Shown: positions 44,643 through 53,457 of the stretch, piece after piece
How positions within the stretch are numbered: the first letter of the stretch is position 1
Layout: each line of letters starts with the position of its first letter
DNA from: Ypsolopha sequella
Taxonomy: Eukaryota > Arthropoda > Insecta > Lepidoptera > Ypsolophidae
Assembly: GCA_934047225.1 (NCBI GenBank)
Contig: CAKOHE010000008.1
Span: forward strand, 248,001 to 312,000
Reading direction: 5' to 3'
DNA length: 64,000 nt
The notes under the pieces: generated by a model
The model's database searches: none
Told to the model about the DNA's origin: nothing
Seen by the model: the letters and a program-made list of their open reading frames with translations, nothing else
Translations under genes and position numbers: made by a program

Positions 44643-45092
44643 TGTTCACGCTACGCTACGTTACCAGCGTGACGTTAGAATATGACGTGTGATTCGCGCG
44701 CGCATGCGCGGATGACCACCCCCCTCCCGCCGCGCGCCGGTCGAGGCGCGCGCGGGCGCTGGACTCTCTCTGTTCCGTCCGAATCGTCTAGAGAACGACA
44801 CATGTGTACACATTCGCGCCGCCGATACAAACAATCTCGCGTATTTACCGGGTCTTGTGAACATATCAGTGCTGTGTATTACTCCAAGACATCCAGCTCA
44901 TCACTGCTCATCACCGCCAACTCAATCAGCCCAACGAGAGGAGACGACACGCGGCGCATTTCAGCCGGCACTTCGAAACATTCCAACCAGGTCAGCGCAC
45001 CCACATTCTATATCCCACAATCTTTTTCTTCTCTCGTGTCAACCCATCCATCCTCTTTCATCATCTCTGCATTTCTGTAGCCAGCGGCTACA
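44643..45092 (+). repeat. BEL2 5' LTR
   Basis: 450 bp, TGTTCACGCT...GCGGCTACA, same as 52218-52667. A GC-rich inverted repeat (CCGCGCGCC ggtcga GGCGCGCGCGG) lies at about 44730-44757. Confidence 0.95.
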
Positions 45093-45094
45093 TT

Positions 45095-45115
45095 TTGGCC
45101 CTTCGAACCGTTACT
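45095..45115 (+). promoter_or_regulatory. BEL2 primer-binding site
   Basis: TTGGCCCTTCGAACCGTTAC follows the LTR after two bases, in the same position and of similar kind to BEL1. The TGG start fits a tRNA CCA end. Confidence 0.5.
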
Positions 45116-46545
45116 GAACCAGCCCCCGTCGATTTGTTACAGTCCATTTTCAATCCAAGAAAATTTTTGGTTTATATCACCCCCCGCCTATCCCCCGCCG
45201 GCCCGTAACTTTGTTTGAACCAGCCCCCGTCGATTTACTACAGTCCATTTTCACCCGGTTACATATTTTGCCCCCTTTCCCGGCAAAAAATATTTTGTGG
45301 TCTCGAATACCTATTGCGGGTAGGTAATTAGAACCGCCGCCTAGAAAATTCCATTTATAGGTATAGAACCGGCCCCCCCACGCCCCTTTACAGAATAAAC
45401 TCAGTTTGTTATTATTATTCAGCTCAGATAATATAATTATATTCATTCAGCCCAATTGTTTATTACAGTCCACTATACTTCTTTATTAAACCCAAATTTT
45501 ACGAGATTTTGCGAGATATTTTTTCGGTGCGAGTATTTGCTTTATTTCGTGCATTTACGTAAGTTACGCACAAAGTTACGTAATTTACGTAAGTTACGTA
45601 AAACCCACGTATACAAATACAATAAATACAAATACAAATATTATTTATTGAATCAAAAAACATACAGAAGCACTTATCCAATAAAAACAACAGCATGCAA
45701 TATGTTTTCCAGAATATAGATGTGCTAATTGTATCCTAAAACAATCTAGACAAAGACAGTCCCTATCACCAACACTGACCTAAAAGGCCGTCTCGAGAGT
45801 GACAGTTACCAAAAGCGGCTTACTGCATTTGGGATACTTTGATTTTATTATATATATACATAAGTTATTACGTAACGAACGTTTACGTTTACGAATTATT
45901 ACGTTACCAAAGTTTGATCTGCATCATTGGATTGTCCGCTCATTTAGATCCGATTTCTGCGAGGTAAATACATTCTTTGTTTGTTTACGCGTTCGAGGCT
46001 TGTAGGTAGGTATTTTATTCTATAAATAGAATTTTCGACGACTGATGTGTTGTTGTAAATATACTGTTATGATATATTGCCGTCAGTTTTTTCGTGTTAT
46101 TGTCTAACAAGTTCATCGGCCCTTTTCGATATTTTTGTGTTGCGGTAATCTCACGTCGCAGTAATAGTATTCCGGACAGTTTGATCGTGTTATTGTCTGC
46201 TTTTTAACCGGATATATATATAGCACAAATATAGTAAAAAAAATTGTTTTTTCATCTCATCTCTGCTCTTGTTGTTTGTGGTACACATATAGGGTGTTCC
46301 ACGTTGGTTTATCAGCTCATATACAGGTTGTTTAAAAAAAAAAATTTTTTTTTTTTCTTTCGTGTTTATTTCAGAGTTCCGTATTCCGTTTGAACATAGT
46401 CATTGTTACTTCATCCGCGCAAGTATCTCAGCTCTATTCATCGATCTCATCAATTGTTTTAGTTGTACGTCCGCTCTTATAGTTTAGCTCAAACTCGTTG
46501 AGTATTTTATCTTAGTAATCAACCACCTACTTTAACAAGATTAAA
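45116..46545 (+). other. BEL2 leader, long untranslated region
   Basis: About 1.4 kb without coding evidence. It holds a direct repeat (GAACCAGCCCCCGTCGATTT at about 45115 and 45217, with a weaker third copy near 45448), and five TTACGTAA palindromes at 45555, 45576, 45585, 45594 and 45868. Confidence 0.7.
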
Positions 46546-48114
46546 ATGCCTTCGAAATCACAAGCCGCGATGTTTCGTGAGGCCGTAAAGGCGATAGCTC
46601 TGTTAAAGGAGATCGGTGCGGCGGTCGAGGCAGGCGACAGAAAAACTTATTCTGTGGCGGACTTCACCGCTCGTTACGCAAACATACAAAGCGTTAAAAC
46701 TAAGTTAGAGAGCGTATATTATGAGATCCTTGACGATGAGGATTTGTCCGACGAAACTGAGGCAACCTACACAAAAAATTTTCAGTCGGCACTTAGCAAT
46801 TATGATGCTATACTAGTGGCATTCGAAAATTTAAAAGTAAAATCAGCTCTTCCGGACAAGACGCAACCCCTCAGCTCAGGTACACCCGTTGGTGTTCTAC
46901 CAAAAATACCCATACCGGAGTTTCATTCGAACGTTGAAGAATGGCCCTCATTTATTGCCGTTTTTAGGAGCCTCGTCAGTGAGATGGCTACAGTCTCGGA
47001 TGCTGTCAAACTGCATTACTTGTTAGGCGCCCTAAAGGGTGAGGCACATGATATGGTGAAACACCTCTACCCTACCAACGAGAATTATCCCATAGCCATG
47101 GAAATTCTAACCAAGCGTTACGACAATCGTCGTGTACTCATTGACCGGTTTGTGGACATCATCATGAACCTTCCGCACATCCACATGCGCTCGGATATCC
47201 GCACATCGTTTTTGATACCGCTTATCTCAGCGCAAAGCGCTCTCCGCAACCTCGATCTGCCCATGAAAGATTCCGACTATGTTTTCGTGTCCATGGTGGT
47301 GCAAAAACTACAAGGCGAGCTCCGCACTCTTTTTGAGCGGAAGTACGGATCTCGTGCAACTCTGCCCACGCTCAAGAACCTCATTGAGTTTCTGGAAGAG
47401 CACGCACGCTGCAAGGAGAATGAATCATCGTTCCTTGCGTCACAGGAGGCTCCTTCTTCATCACGGCTCGGCCCGTCAGAAAGGCTCGCTCAGCTCAATA
47501 AGCTGCTTCAACCCACTCGAGGTACTCCACGTCAGCCCTACCAGGCTCATCAAGAGTTCCGCCCCATAGCTCCTCGGCAGGACAATCGCTCCCCCCGTCC
47601 TATTCGTCAACCATTTATGGCATTTGAGACAGCGCCAGTTTACTCGGCCCGATCATCCCCATCACCCACTCGCCGACAGAATTATTCGGCTCAACCTTCT
47701 TCCCCTACTGGTGGTATGCCATGCCCATACTGCAGGAATAGGGGACACAAACTCATCGCCTGCCCAGAGTTCAACAACCAGCCAGTTCAAGGTCGGTGGG
47801 ACTTTGTGAACTCACGCAACCGGTGCCGACGCTGTTTGGGTCCTCATTATGAGAACGAGTGCAGGTCTACACGTGCATGCAAGGAGTGTGGGCGGTCTGA
47901 CCACCATACTTCACTGCATCGCCATGGGGCCATGTCTCCGACACGCTCATCTGCTCATTTGCTGCCTCCGTCTCTACGTGAGCAGCCCAGACAGCGCTCA
48001 GCGCATGAGCCTCAGTACCGTTCGGCACATGCTTCACAGGCATATACGTCCCATCCCAACTCGCCCACTCAATCGCGATCGCCAAGTAGGTCTCGGGTAG
48101 GTAGTCAACATTGA
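46546..48114 (+). CDS. gag: BEL2 Gag
   Basis: 522 codons from ATG (AAAATGCCT). An N-terminal helical region is followed by the BEL/Pao gag domain (from about residue 120: IPIPEFHSNVEEWPSF, VKLHYLLGALKGEAHDMVK), a Pro/Arg-rich linker (about 310-390), and three zinc knuckles. The knuckles are CPYCRNRGHKLIAC (from 393), CRRCLGPHYENEC (from 427) and CKECGRSDHHTSLH (from 445). It would form the particle and package RNA. It ends at UGA 48112-48114, and the same frame continues into pol. The partner copy in BEL3 is closely related except in the linker. Confidence 0.93.
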   Translation: MPSKSQAAMFREAVKAIALLKEIGAAVEAGDRKTYSVADFTARYANIQSVKTKLESVYYEILDDEDLSDETEATYTKNFQSALSNYDAILVAFENLKVKSALPDKTQPLSSGTPVGVLPKIPIPEFHSNVEEWPSFIAVFRSLVSEMATVSDAVKLHYLLGALKGEAHDMVKHLYPTNENYPIAMEILTKRYDNRRVLIDRFVDIIMNLPHIHMRSDIRTSFLIPLISAQSALRNLDLPMKDSDYVFVSMVVQKLQGELRTLFERKYGSRATLPTLKNLIEFLEEHARCKENESSFLASQEAPSSSRLGPSERLAQLNKLLQPTRGTPRQPYQAHQEFRPIAPRQDNRSPRPIRQPFMAFETAPVYSARSSPSPTRRQNYSAQPSSPTGGMPCPYCRNRGHKLIACPEFNNQPVQGRWDFVNSRNRCRRCLGPHYENECRSTRACKECGRSDHHTSLHRHGAMSPTRSSAHLLPPSLREQPRQRSAHEPQYRSAHASQAYTSHPNSPTQSRSPSRSRVGSQH

Positions 48115-48122
48115 CTACCTAC
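48097..48122 (+). promoter_or_regulatory. Probable UGA readthrough signal between gag and pol (BEL2)
   Basis: The gag stop is UGA followed by CUA. A perfect 12-bp inverted repeat (48097-48108 and 48111-48122, loop CA) places the UGA inside the 3' arm. The frame after the UGA is open through a His/Ser-rich linker to the first pol methionine at 48226 and on to 52260. UGA-CUA is a known leaky context in several RNA viruses. Function here is inferred. Confidence 0.6.
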
Positions 48123-51100
48123 AATAACAGAGCACTATGAAGGCGAGGACGACCAGCACTCAGCACACTCAGCACACTCATCACACATTCACTCATCACA
48201 TACACACTCAGCTCATTGTCACTCAATGACTTCAACTCCAACAGAAAATTACTGTAACTCCGCACAACGTGTAGTGAACGTCACCAACACGCCAATTTTG
48301 TTGCCAACCGTCTCACTTAAAATAGCAGACGTAAATGGTCAATTTCACTCAGCACGAGCCTTGTTAGACTGTGGAAGTATGCTGACTCTTTGTTCTCAGC
48401 GCATGGCCACAATTTTAAATTTACCATTAAAACATACATCTCTAAAAATCGCAGGAGTTGGAAATCAGCACACACAAGACTCAAAGGCATCAATCACAAT
48501 TGTATGCCGACCTACTCACCGTGACACACCTATGATCACGGCCACAGCCCATATATTGAAGAACGTAACTGGGTACCTACCATTGGAAAAGGTTCCAGAT
48601 CTCGCTCAGTTAACAGGTCACCCACCGATTCCTCTTGCTGATCGAGAATATCACACACCAGCTCCGGTTGATCTAATACTAGGATCTGACGTTCTTGGTC
48701 AAGTGTTAGACGGAACCAAGGTTTCGCTCGGCCCTGGCAAGCCTATAGCCTTCGGCACGATATTTGATTTTACATTGATTGGACCTTTCGAAAGTTTACA
48801 TACTTCACCCACGAATCAGGTCAACTCAGTTCACATTGTCGGCTCTCACACGGACTCAGAGCATTCCACTCATGACATTCACAAAAGTCTTGAGAGGTTT
48901 TGGGAATCCGAGGAACCCCAAACCTACAAGCATACCAGCCCATTAGAGGATCAGTGTGAGGACATTTTCCGCACCACAACTACTCGTGAACCATCAGGTC
49001 AATATGTGGTTACACTGCCCTTTCTGCACAACGCGCCGACATTAGGTTCCACTCACGCTATTGCACTGCGCAGGTTTCTCAACTTAGAGAAGAAGTTGCA
49101 AGCGAACCCGCCCTTCCGCTCGAAATACGTAGAATTCATGTCAGATTACATAAAATTGGGCCATATGTCGCCGTGTCACCCCAATACCTTTGCTCATAAA
49201 TCCCATTTCTATATCCCACATCATGGCATATTCAAGCCAGGATCAGAAAAGTTACGCTGTGTGTTTGACGGAAGTTGTAAGAGCTCAAACGGCGTCAATC
49301 TAAATGATTGTCTTCATACAGGTCCAGCTCTTCAGCAAGATATTGTTGACATTATCATGTCCTTCAGGATCCACTCACAAGTTTTCAGCACAGACATCCG
49401 AATGATGTTCCGAAATATACTCATTCACCCAGAGCAAAGACGTTTTCAACTCATTCTCTGGCGGTCTTCACCCGACCAGCCCTTGCTCACGTATGCCCTT
49501 AATACCGTCACATATGGATTAAGGTCCAGCCCATACCATGCCATCCGCACTTTACTCCAATTGGCTGATGACGAAGGTCATCGCTACCCCCACGCTGCTC
49601 AGGTCCTCCGCAAATCAATATTTGTGGACGACATTCTCTCAGGTGCAGATTTTGTAGAATCTGCTCAGTCGCTCCAAAGCGAACTGATCGAGTTACTCGC
49701 CCTAGGTGGCTTTCAGCTCAGTAAATGGACCTCCAACTCGCCCCAGCTCCTTGAACGATTCCCAGATGACCAGTGCGACATGCCCAAGGACTTTGACTTC
49801 AGTCCCGACTCTAATTCCATTAAGGTTCTGGGAATACAGTGGATTCCTCAAACTGATGAGTTCACTTATCGCATTTCTCTGCCCACTCATGCTCAAGTCA
49901 CAAAGCGCTCCATTCTCAGTACAGTAGCGTCTCTCTATGACCCCAATGGCTGGGTCACTCCAGTCATCTTCCGCGCAAAGATTCTTCTCCAGAAGCTTTG
50001 GCTTCTGAAAATAGGATGGGATGAGCCTATCTCTGAAGAAGTCCACACAGAGTGGCAACACATCTCAGAGGATCTTCCTCAGCTCTCAAACCTCCGTTTA
50101 CCTCGGCACATTTGTAAGTACAAGCCCACGTCTACTTACTCACTTCACGGGTTCGCGGACGCATCAGAGGCTGGCTTTGGTGCCGCTATCTACCTTCATG
50201 AGCGCAATATCACTGGACATGTCAATGTACACCTAATCATTGGCAAGTCCAAGGTCGCACCCATAAAGACTCGTCTCTCAATCCCGAAATTGGAGTTGTC
50301 AGCCGCGACTCTTTTATCTCAGCTCATGACTCGAGTGTCAGCCCAATTGTCAGCTCATATAGACATTCAAACACACACATGCTGGTCAGATAGCACAATA
50401 GTGTTGGCATGGCTCAATACCCCACCTCACCGATTACATACTTTCGAGGCCAATCGAGTGGCTAAGATCACAGCTATTTCAACTAGCCATACGTGGAGGC
50501 ATGTGCCCACGAATCTCAACCCTGCTGACTGTGCAAGCAGAGGCATGTCTGCCCAGTCTCTCTCACTTCATGACCTTTGGTGGTCACCCAGTTGGCTCAA
50601 AGAACCTACCTGCACTTGGCCCAAGATGCCACCCGCTCTAGGCCATCATGCTCTCCCAGGCCTTAAGCCCAAAAAGGTACCAGCACACATAGCAGTCCCA
50701 GATATCGATCTGGACTTGCTCACTCGCTACAGCTCACTTGACAAGCTCGTCGGAGTGACGGCTTGTATTAAAAGGTTCATATTCAATTGTCGGCACAGCC
50801 CAGATGCACGGCGCTCTGGTCCGTTGACAGCTAGTGAACGCAGGGACGCTCTGTTGCACTGGGTCCGCTCTGTTCAGCACAATGAGTTTGCTGAAGACAT
50901 TAATCGTATCCAGACTGATAAAGTTTGTCCCGTTCGGCTCCAGCGTCTCTCGCCCTTCATAAAGGACGGCCTCTTGAGAGTCGGTGGTCGTCTCTCTCAC
51001 GCGTCAATTAGGTATGACGCTCAACACCCACTCATTCTACCCAGCTCAAGTCCGCTCGTAGATCTCATTATAGATCACTATCACACAATACACTGCCACC

Positions 51101-52260
51101 CTGGAGCTGACACATTACACGCCATATTACGCCAGCAGTACTGGATTCTGTCCGCTCGTCGTATTATTAGACACCGCGTGTTTAAATGTATTAGATGTTT
51201 CCGGTGCCGCGCTCAGCCTAAGGCTCCGCTCATGGCTGATCTCCCAGCAGACAGAGTTACTCCTCAGCCAGTTTTTAGTCACGTCACGACGGACTTTGCT
51301 GGCCACTTCTTCGTTAAATCCAGCACGTTGCGGAACGCGAAACTCATTAAAGCGTACTTTTGTATTTTCGTTTGCCTCGCAACAAAGGCGGTTCATTTGG
51401 AACCAGTCTCTGCACTCTCAACGGAAGCGTTCTTTGCGGCATTGCAACGTTTTATCTCACGTCGCGGTACTCCGGTTCTCATTCGTTCAGACTGCGGCAC
51501 AAACTATGTAGGTGCTAGGAATCAACTCATTGAAGTTCAGAACTTCCTCAGGTCAAACAATGATGCAATCACTCACAAGCTCGCGAATCAGCACATAACT
51601 TGGTTATTGAACCCGCCTAAAGGGCCTTGGTTCGGCGCTCTGCACGAAATAAACGTAAAATCCACCAAGCAACTACTTTATCGCGTGATAGGTGAACAGC
51701 ACCTCACTTTTGAGGAATTCTCTACCCTTTTGGCTCGAATTGAGGCTGTACTCAACTCAAGACCCCTCTGCCCAATTTCATCCGACCCTACGGACTTTGA
51801 ACCCCTCACGGCCGGACATTTCATTATTGGTCGTCCGCTCACCGCTCTACCTGAGCAGTCTTTTGACGACAGACCCATATCTGCTCTTAAACGCTTTCAA
51901 CTCATTCAAGCGCTCTCTCAGCGCTTTTGGACTCTCTGGTCCGGATCCTACCTCCATACCCTGCAAACCCGCTCCAAATGGCTCTCCCCTTCTTCCCCTC
52001 CTCAAGTGGGTGAACTGGTCCTCATCAAAGAGGATGACCTGCCTCCGCTCCAATGGAAGTTGGGAAGAATTCTCCGCACGATACCTGGCAAGGATGGAGT
52101 GATACGAGTTGTGGATCTGGACACAGCTCATGGAAATCTGCGACGACCTGTGTTCAAGATAGCCAGGCTGCAGTTGGATTCAGCTCAAGAGGAGCCGCAG
52201 CCCCGGCCCCCCCAAGATGTTCACGCTACGCTACGTTACCAGCGTGACGTTAGAATATGA
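48115..52260 (+). CDS. pol: BEL2 Pol: protease, RT, RNase H, integrase
   Basis: Open frame continuous with gag apart from the UGA; first internal ATG at 48226. Numbered from that Met (1,344 aa): aspartic protease LLDCGS (46-51) and LILGSDVLGQVL; RT with DIRMMF (390 on), YGLRSSPYHAIRT and catalytic FVDD (466-469); RNase H with FADAS (about 643-647), WSDSTIVLAWL and NPADCASRG; integrase H2C2 zinc motif (about 950-990) and catalytic Asp 1023, Asp 1089 and Glu 1141 (TDFAGHF, RSDCGTNYVGARN, GALHEINVKS); C-terminal PLQWKLGRILRTIPGKDGVI domain. The frame runs 43 bases into the 3' LTR. Together these copy and integrate the element. Confidence 0.93.
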   Translation, partial: LPTITEHYEGEDDQHSAHSAHSSHIHSSHTHSAHCHSMTSTPTENYCNSAQRVVNVTNTPILLPTVSLKIADVNGQFHSARALLDCGSMLTLCSQRMATILNLPLKHTSLKIAGVGNQHTQDSKASITIVCRPTHRDTPMITATAHILKNVTGYLPLEKVPDLAQLTGHPPIPLADREYHTPAPVDLILGSDVLGQVLDGTKVSLGPGKPIAFGTIFDFTLIGPFESLHTSPTNQVNSVHIVGSHTDSEHSTHDIHKSLERFWESEEPQTYKHTSPLEDQCEDIFRTTTTREPSGQYVVTLPFLHNAPTLGSTHAIALRRFLNLEKKLQANPPFRSKYVEFMSDYIKLGHMSPCHPNTFAHKSHFYIPHHGIFKPGSEKLRCVFDGSCKSSNGVNLNDCLHTGPALQQDIVDIIMSFRIHSQVFSTDIRMMFRNILIHPEQRRFQLILWRSSPDQPLLTYALNTVTYGLRSSPYHAIRTLLQLADDEGHRYPHAAQVLRKSIFVDDILSGADFVESAQSLQSELIELLALGGFQLSKWTSNSPQLLERFPDDQCDMPKDFDFSPDSNSIKVLGIQWIPQTDEFTYRISLPTHAQVTKRSILSTVASLYDPNGWVTPVIFRAKILLQKLWLLKIGWDEPISEEVHTEWQHISEDLPQLSNLRLPRHICKYKPTSTYSLHGFADASEAGFGAAIYLHERNITGHVNVHLIIGKSKVAPIKTRLSIPKLELSAATLLSQLMTRVSAQLSAHIDIQTHTCWSDSTIVLAWLNTPPHRLHTFEANRVAKITAISTSHTWRHVPTNLNPADCASRGMSAQSLSLHDLWWSPSWLKEPTCTWPKMPPALGHHALPGLKPKKVPAHIAVPDIDLDLLTRYSSLDKLVGVTACIKRFIFNCRHSPDARRSGPLTASERRDALLHWVRSVQHNEFAEDINRIQTDKVCPVRLQRLSPFIKDGLLRVGGRLSHASIRYDAQHPLILPSSSPLVDLIIDHYHTIHCHPGADTLHAILRQQYWILSARRIIRHRVFKCIRCFRCRAQPKAPLMADLPADRVTPQPVFSHVTTDFAGHFFVKSSTLRNAKLIKAYFCIFVCLATKAVHLEPVSALSTEAFFAALQRFISRRGTPVLIRSDCGTNYVGARNQLIEVQNFLRSNNDAITHKLANQHITWLLNPPKGPWFGALHEINVKSTKQLLYRVIGEQHLTFEEFSTLLARIEAVLNSRPLCPISSDPTDFEPLTAGHFIIGRPLTALPEQSFDDRPISALKRFQLIQALSQRFWTLWSGSYLHTLQTRSKWLSPSSPPQVGELVLIKEDDLPPLQWKLGRILRTIPGKDGVIRVVDLDTAHGNLRRPVFKIARLQLDSAQEEPQPRPPQDVHATLRYQRDVRI

Positions 52261-52667
52261 CGTGTGATTCGCGCGCGCATGCGCGGATGACCACCCCCCT
52301 CCCGCCGCGCGCCGGTCGAGGCGCGCGCGGGCGCTGGACTCTCTCTGTTCCGTCCGAATCGTCTAGAGAACGACACATGTGTACACATTCGCGCCGCCGA
52401 TACAAACAATCTCGCGTATTTACCGGGTCTTGTGAACATATCAGTGCTGTGTATTACTCCAAGACATCCAGCTCATCACTGCTCATCACCGCCAACTCAA
52501 TCAGCCCAACGAGAGGAGACGACACGCGGCGCATTTCAGCCGGCACTTCGAAACATTCCAACCAGGTCAGCGCACCCACATTCTATATCCCACAATCTTT
52601 TTCTTCTCTCGTGTCAACCCATCCATCCTCTTTCATCATCTCTGCATTTCTGTAGCCAGCGGCTACA
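52218..52667 (+). repeat. BEL2 3' LTR
   Basis: Identical by eye to 44643-45092; followed by CTTAG (52668-52672). The base run just before it is C-rich (GGCCCCCCCAAGA), not a usual polypurine tract. Confidence 0.95.
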
Positions 52668-52672
52668 CTTAG

Positions 52673-53457
52673 TTTAATTTAATATATTAATGTGTAACCC
52701 CCGAAACATAATTTAAACGCAAACCTTCAATAAACTTAAGAACCAGGGAACTTAAAACCGAAAGATGTCATACAACCTTCAAACTACCCAACAAAACCGA
52801 GTCATTGAAAAAGACATTAACTCTAAAAACAACAATCAGCAACATAACGCAAACAAATTACCTGTAACAGCAATTTACGTTAGTATTTCGTAAAATTACG
52901 GAAACTACCACCTGTAGCTCTTAACACCAAGCTATAGGGTTTAAAACGTAACGTCAACGAAGATTTGCCTGAGATGGCTCTTTGGTTGACATTTGACAGA
53001 GAATCTTTGGCATTTCGTGCTGCCTTGATCCTTCTCATGCAATCGTACAACTTAGATGCTCCTTAACAAATAAGAAGATTGTGTTTGCAAAATAATATTC
53101 ACCAGTATTACCAATATTATGCTTTTGAAATAAAGTCGCTAAAAAGCAATGCAGGAATGGATGCTGAATACCAAACACCGTAGAAAAATTGCTCACTTCT
53201 CGGTTTTTGAGTATATTTTGGAGAGGATGCAGGAATTTTATGATTAATATTATTATTATTATTATTCTACTACCGGAATAAACGGCGCGCAACAAGTTTC
53301 ACTATGATGTTGGTACTTCCTTAAGGTGCTTCGGAAAAAAAATCGACACTTTTAGAACTTGCATATCTACTTCAGTAAATAATGTATTATTTTGATAAAA
53401 TTGTATATTATTTTTGGAATCTTTTTCTAGGGATCTGTTAAACAGAAACGCGAATGG
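52673..53457. other. Intergenic flank of BEL2, no gene seen
   Basis: AT-rich, with a (TTA)n run at about 53247-53268. Confidence 0.45.

Larger units (their letters stand above)
44643..52667 (+). mobile_element. BEL2: full-length BEL/Pao LTR retrotransposon
   Basis: 8,025 bp with 450-bp LTRs that look identical, a 5-bp target duplication, primer-binding site, intact gag frame and intact pol frame. Apart from the single in-frame UGA between gag and pol, I see no damage. It is the most recent-looking and potentially complete element in the window. Confidence 0.95.

Noticed and set aside
44661..45117. ORFs of 67-132 codons in the BEL2 LTR and the same at 52236-52677
   Set aside because: They occur in both LTRs because the LTRs are identical; no protein features and high CpG content.
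49702..51878. Long opposite-strand ORFs across BEL2 pol, and matching ones at 58374-60803
   Set aside because: Shadow frames of pol.
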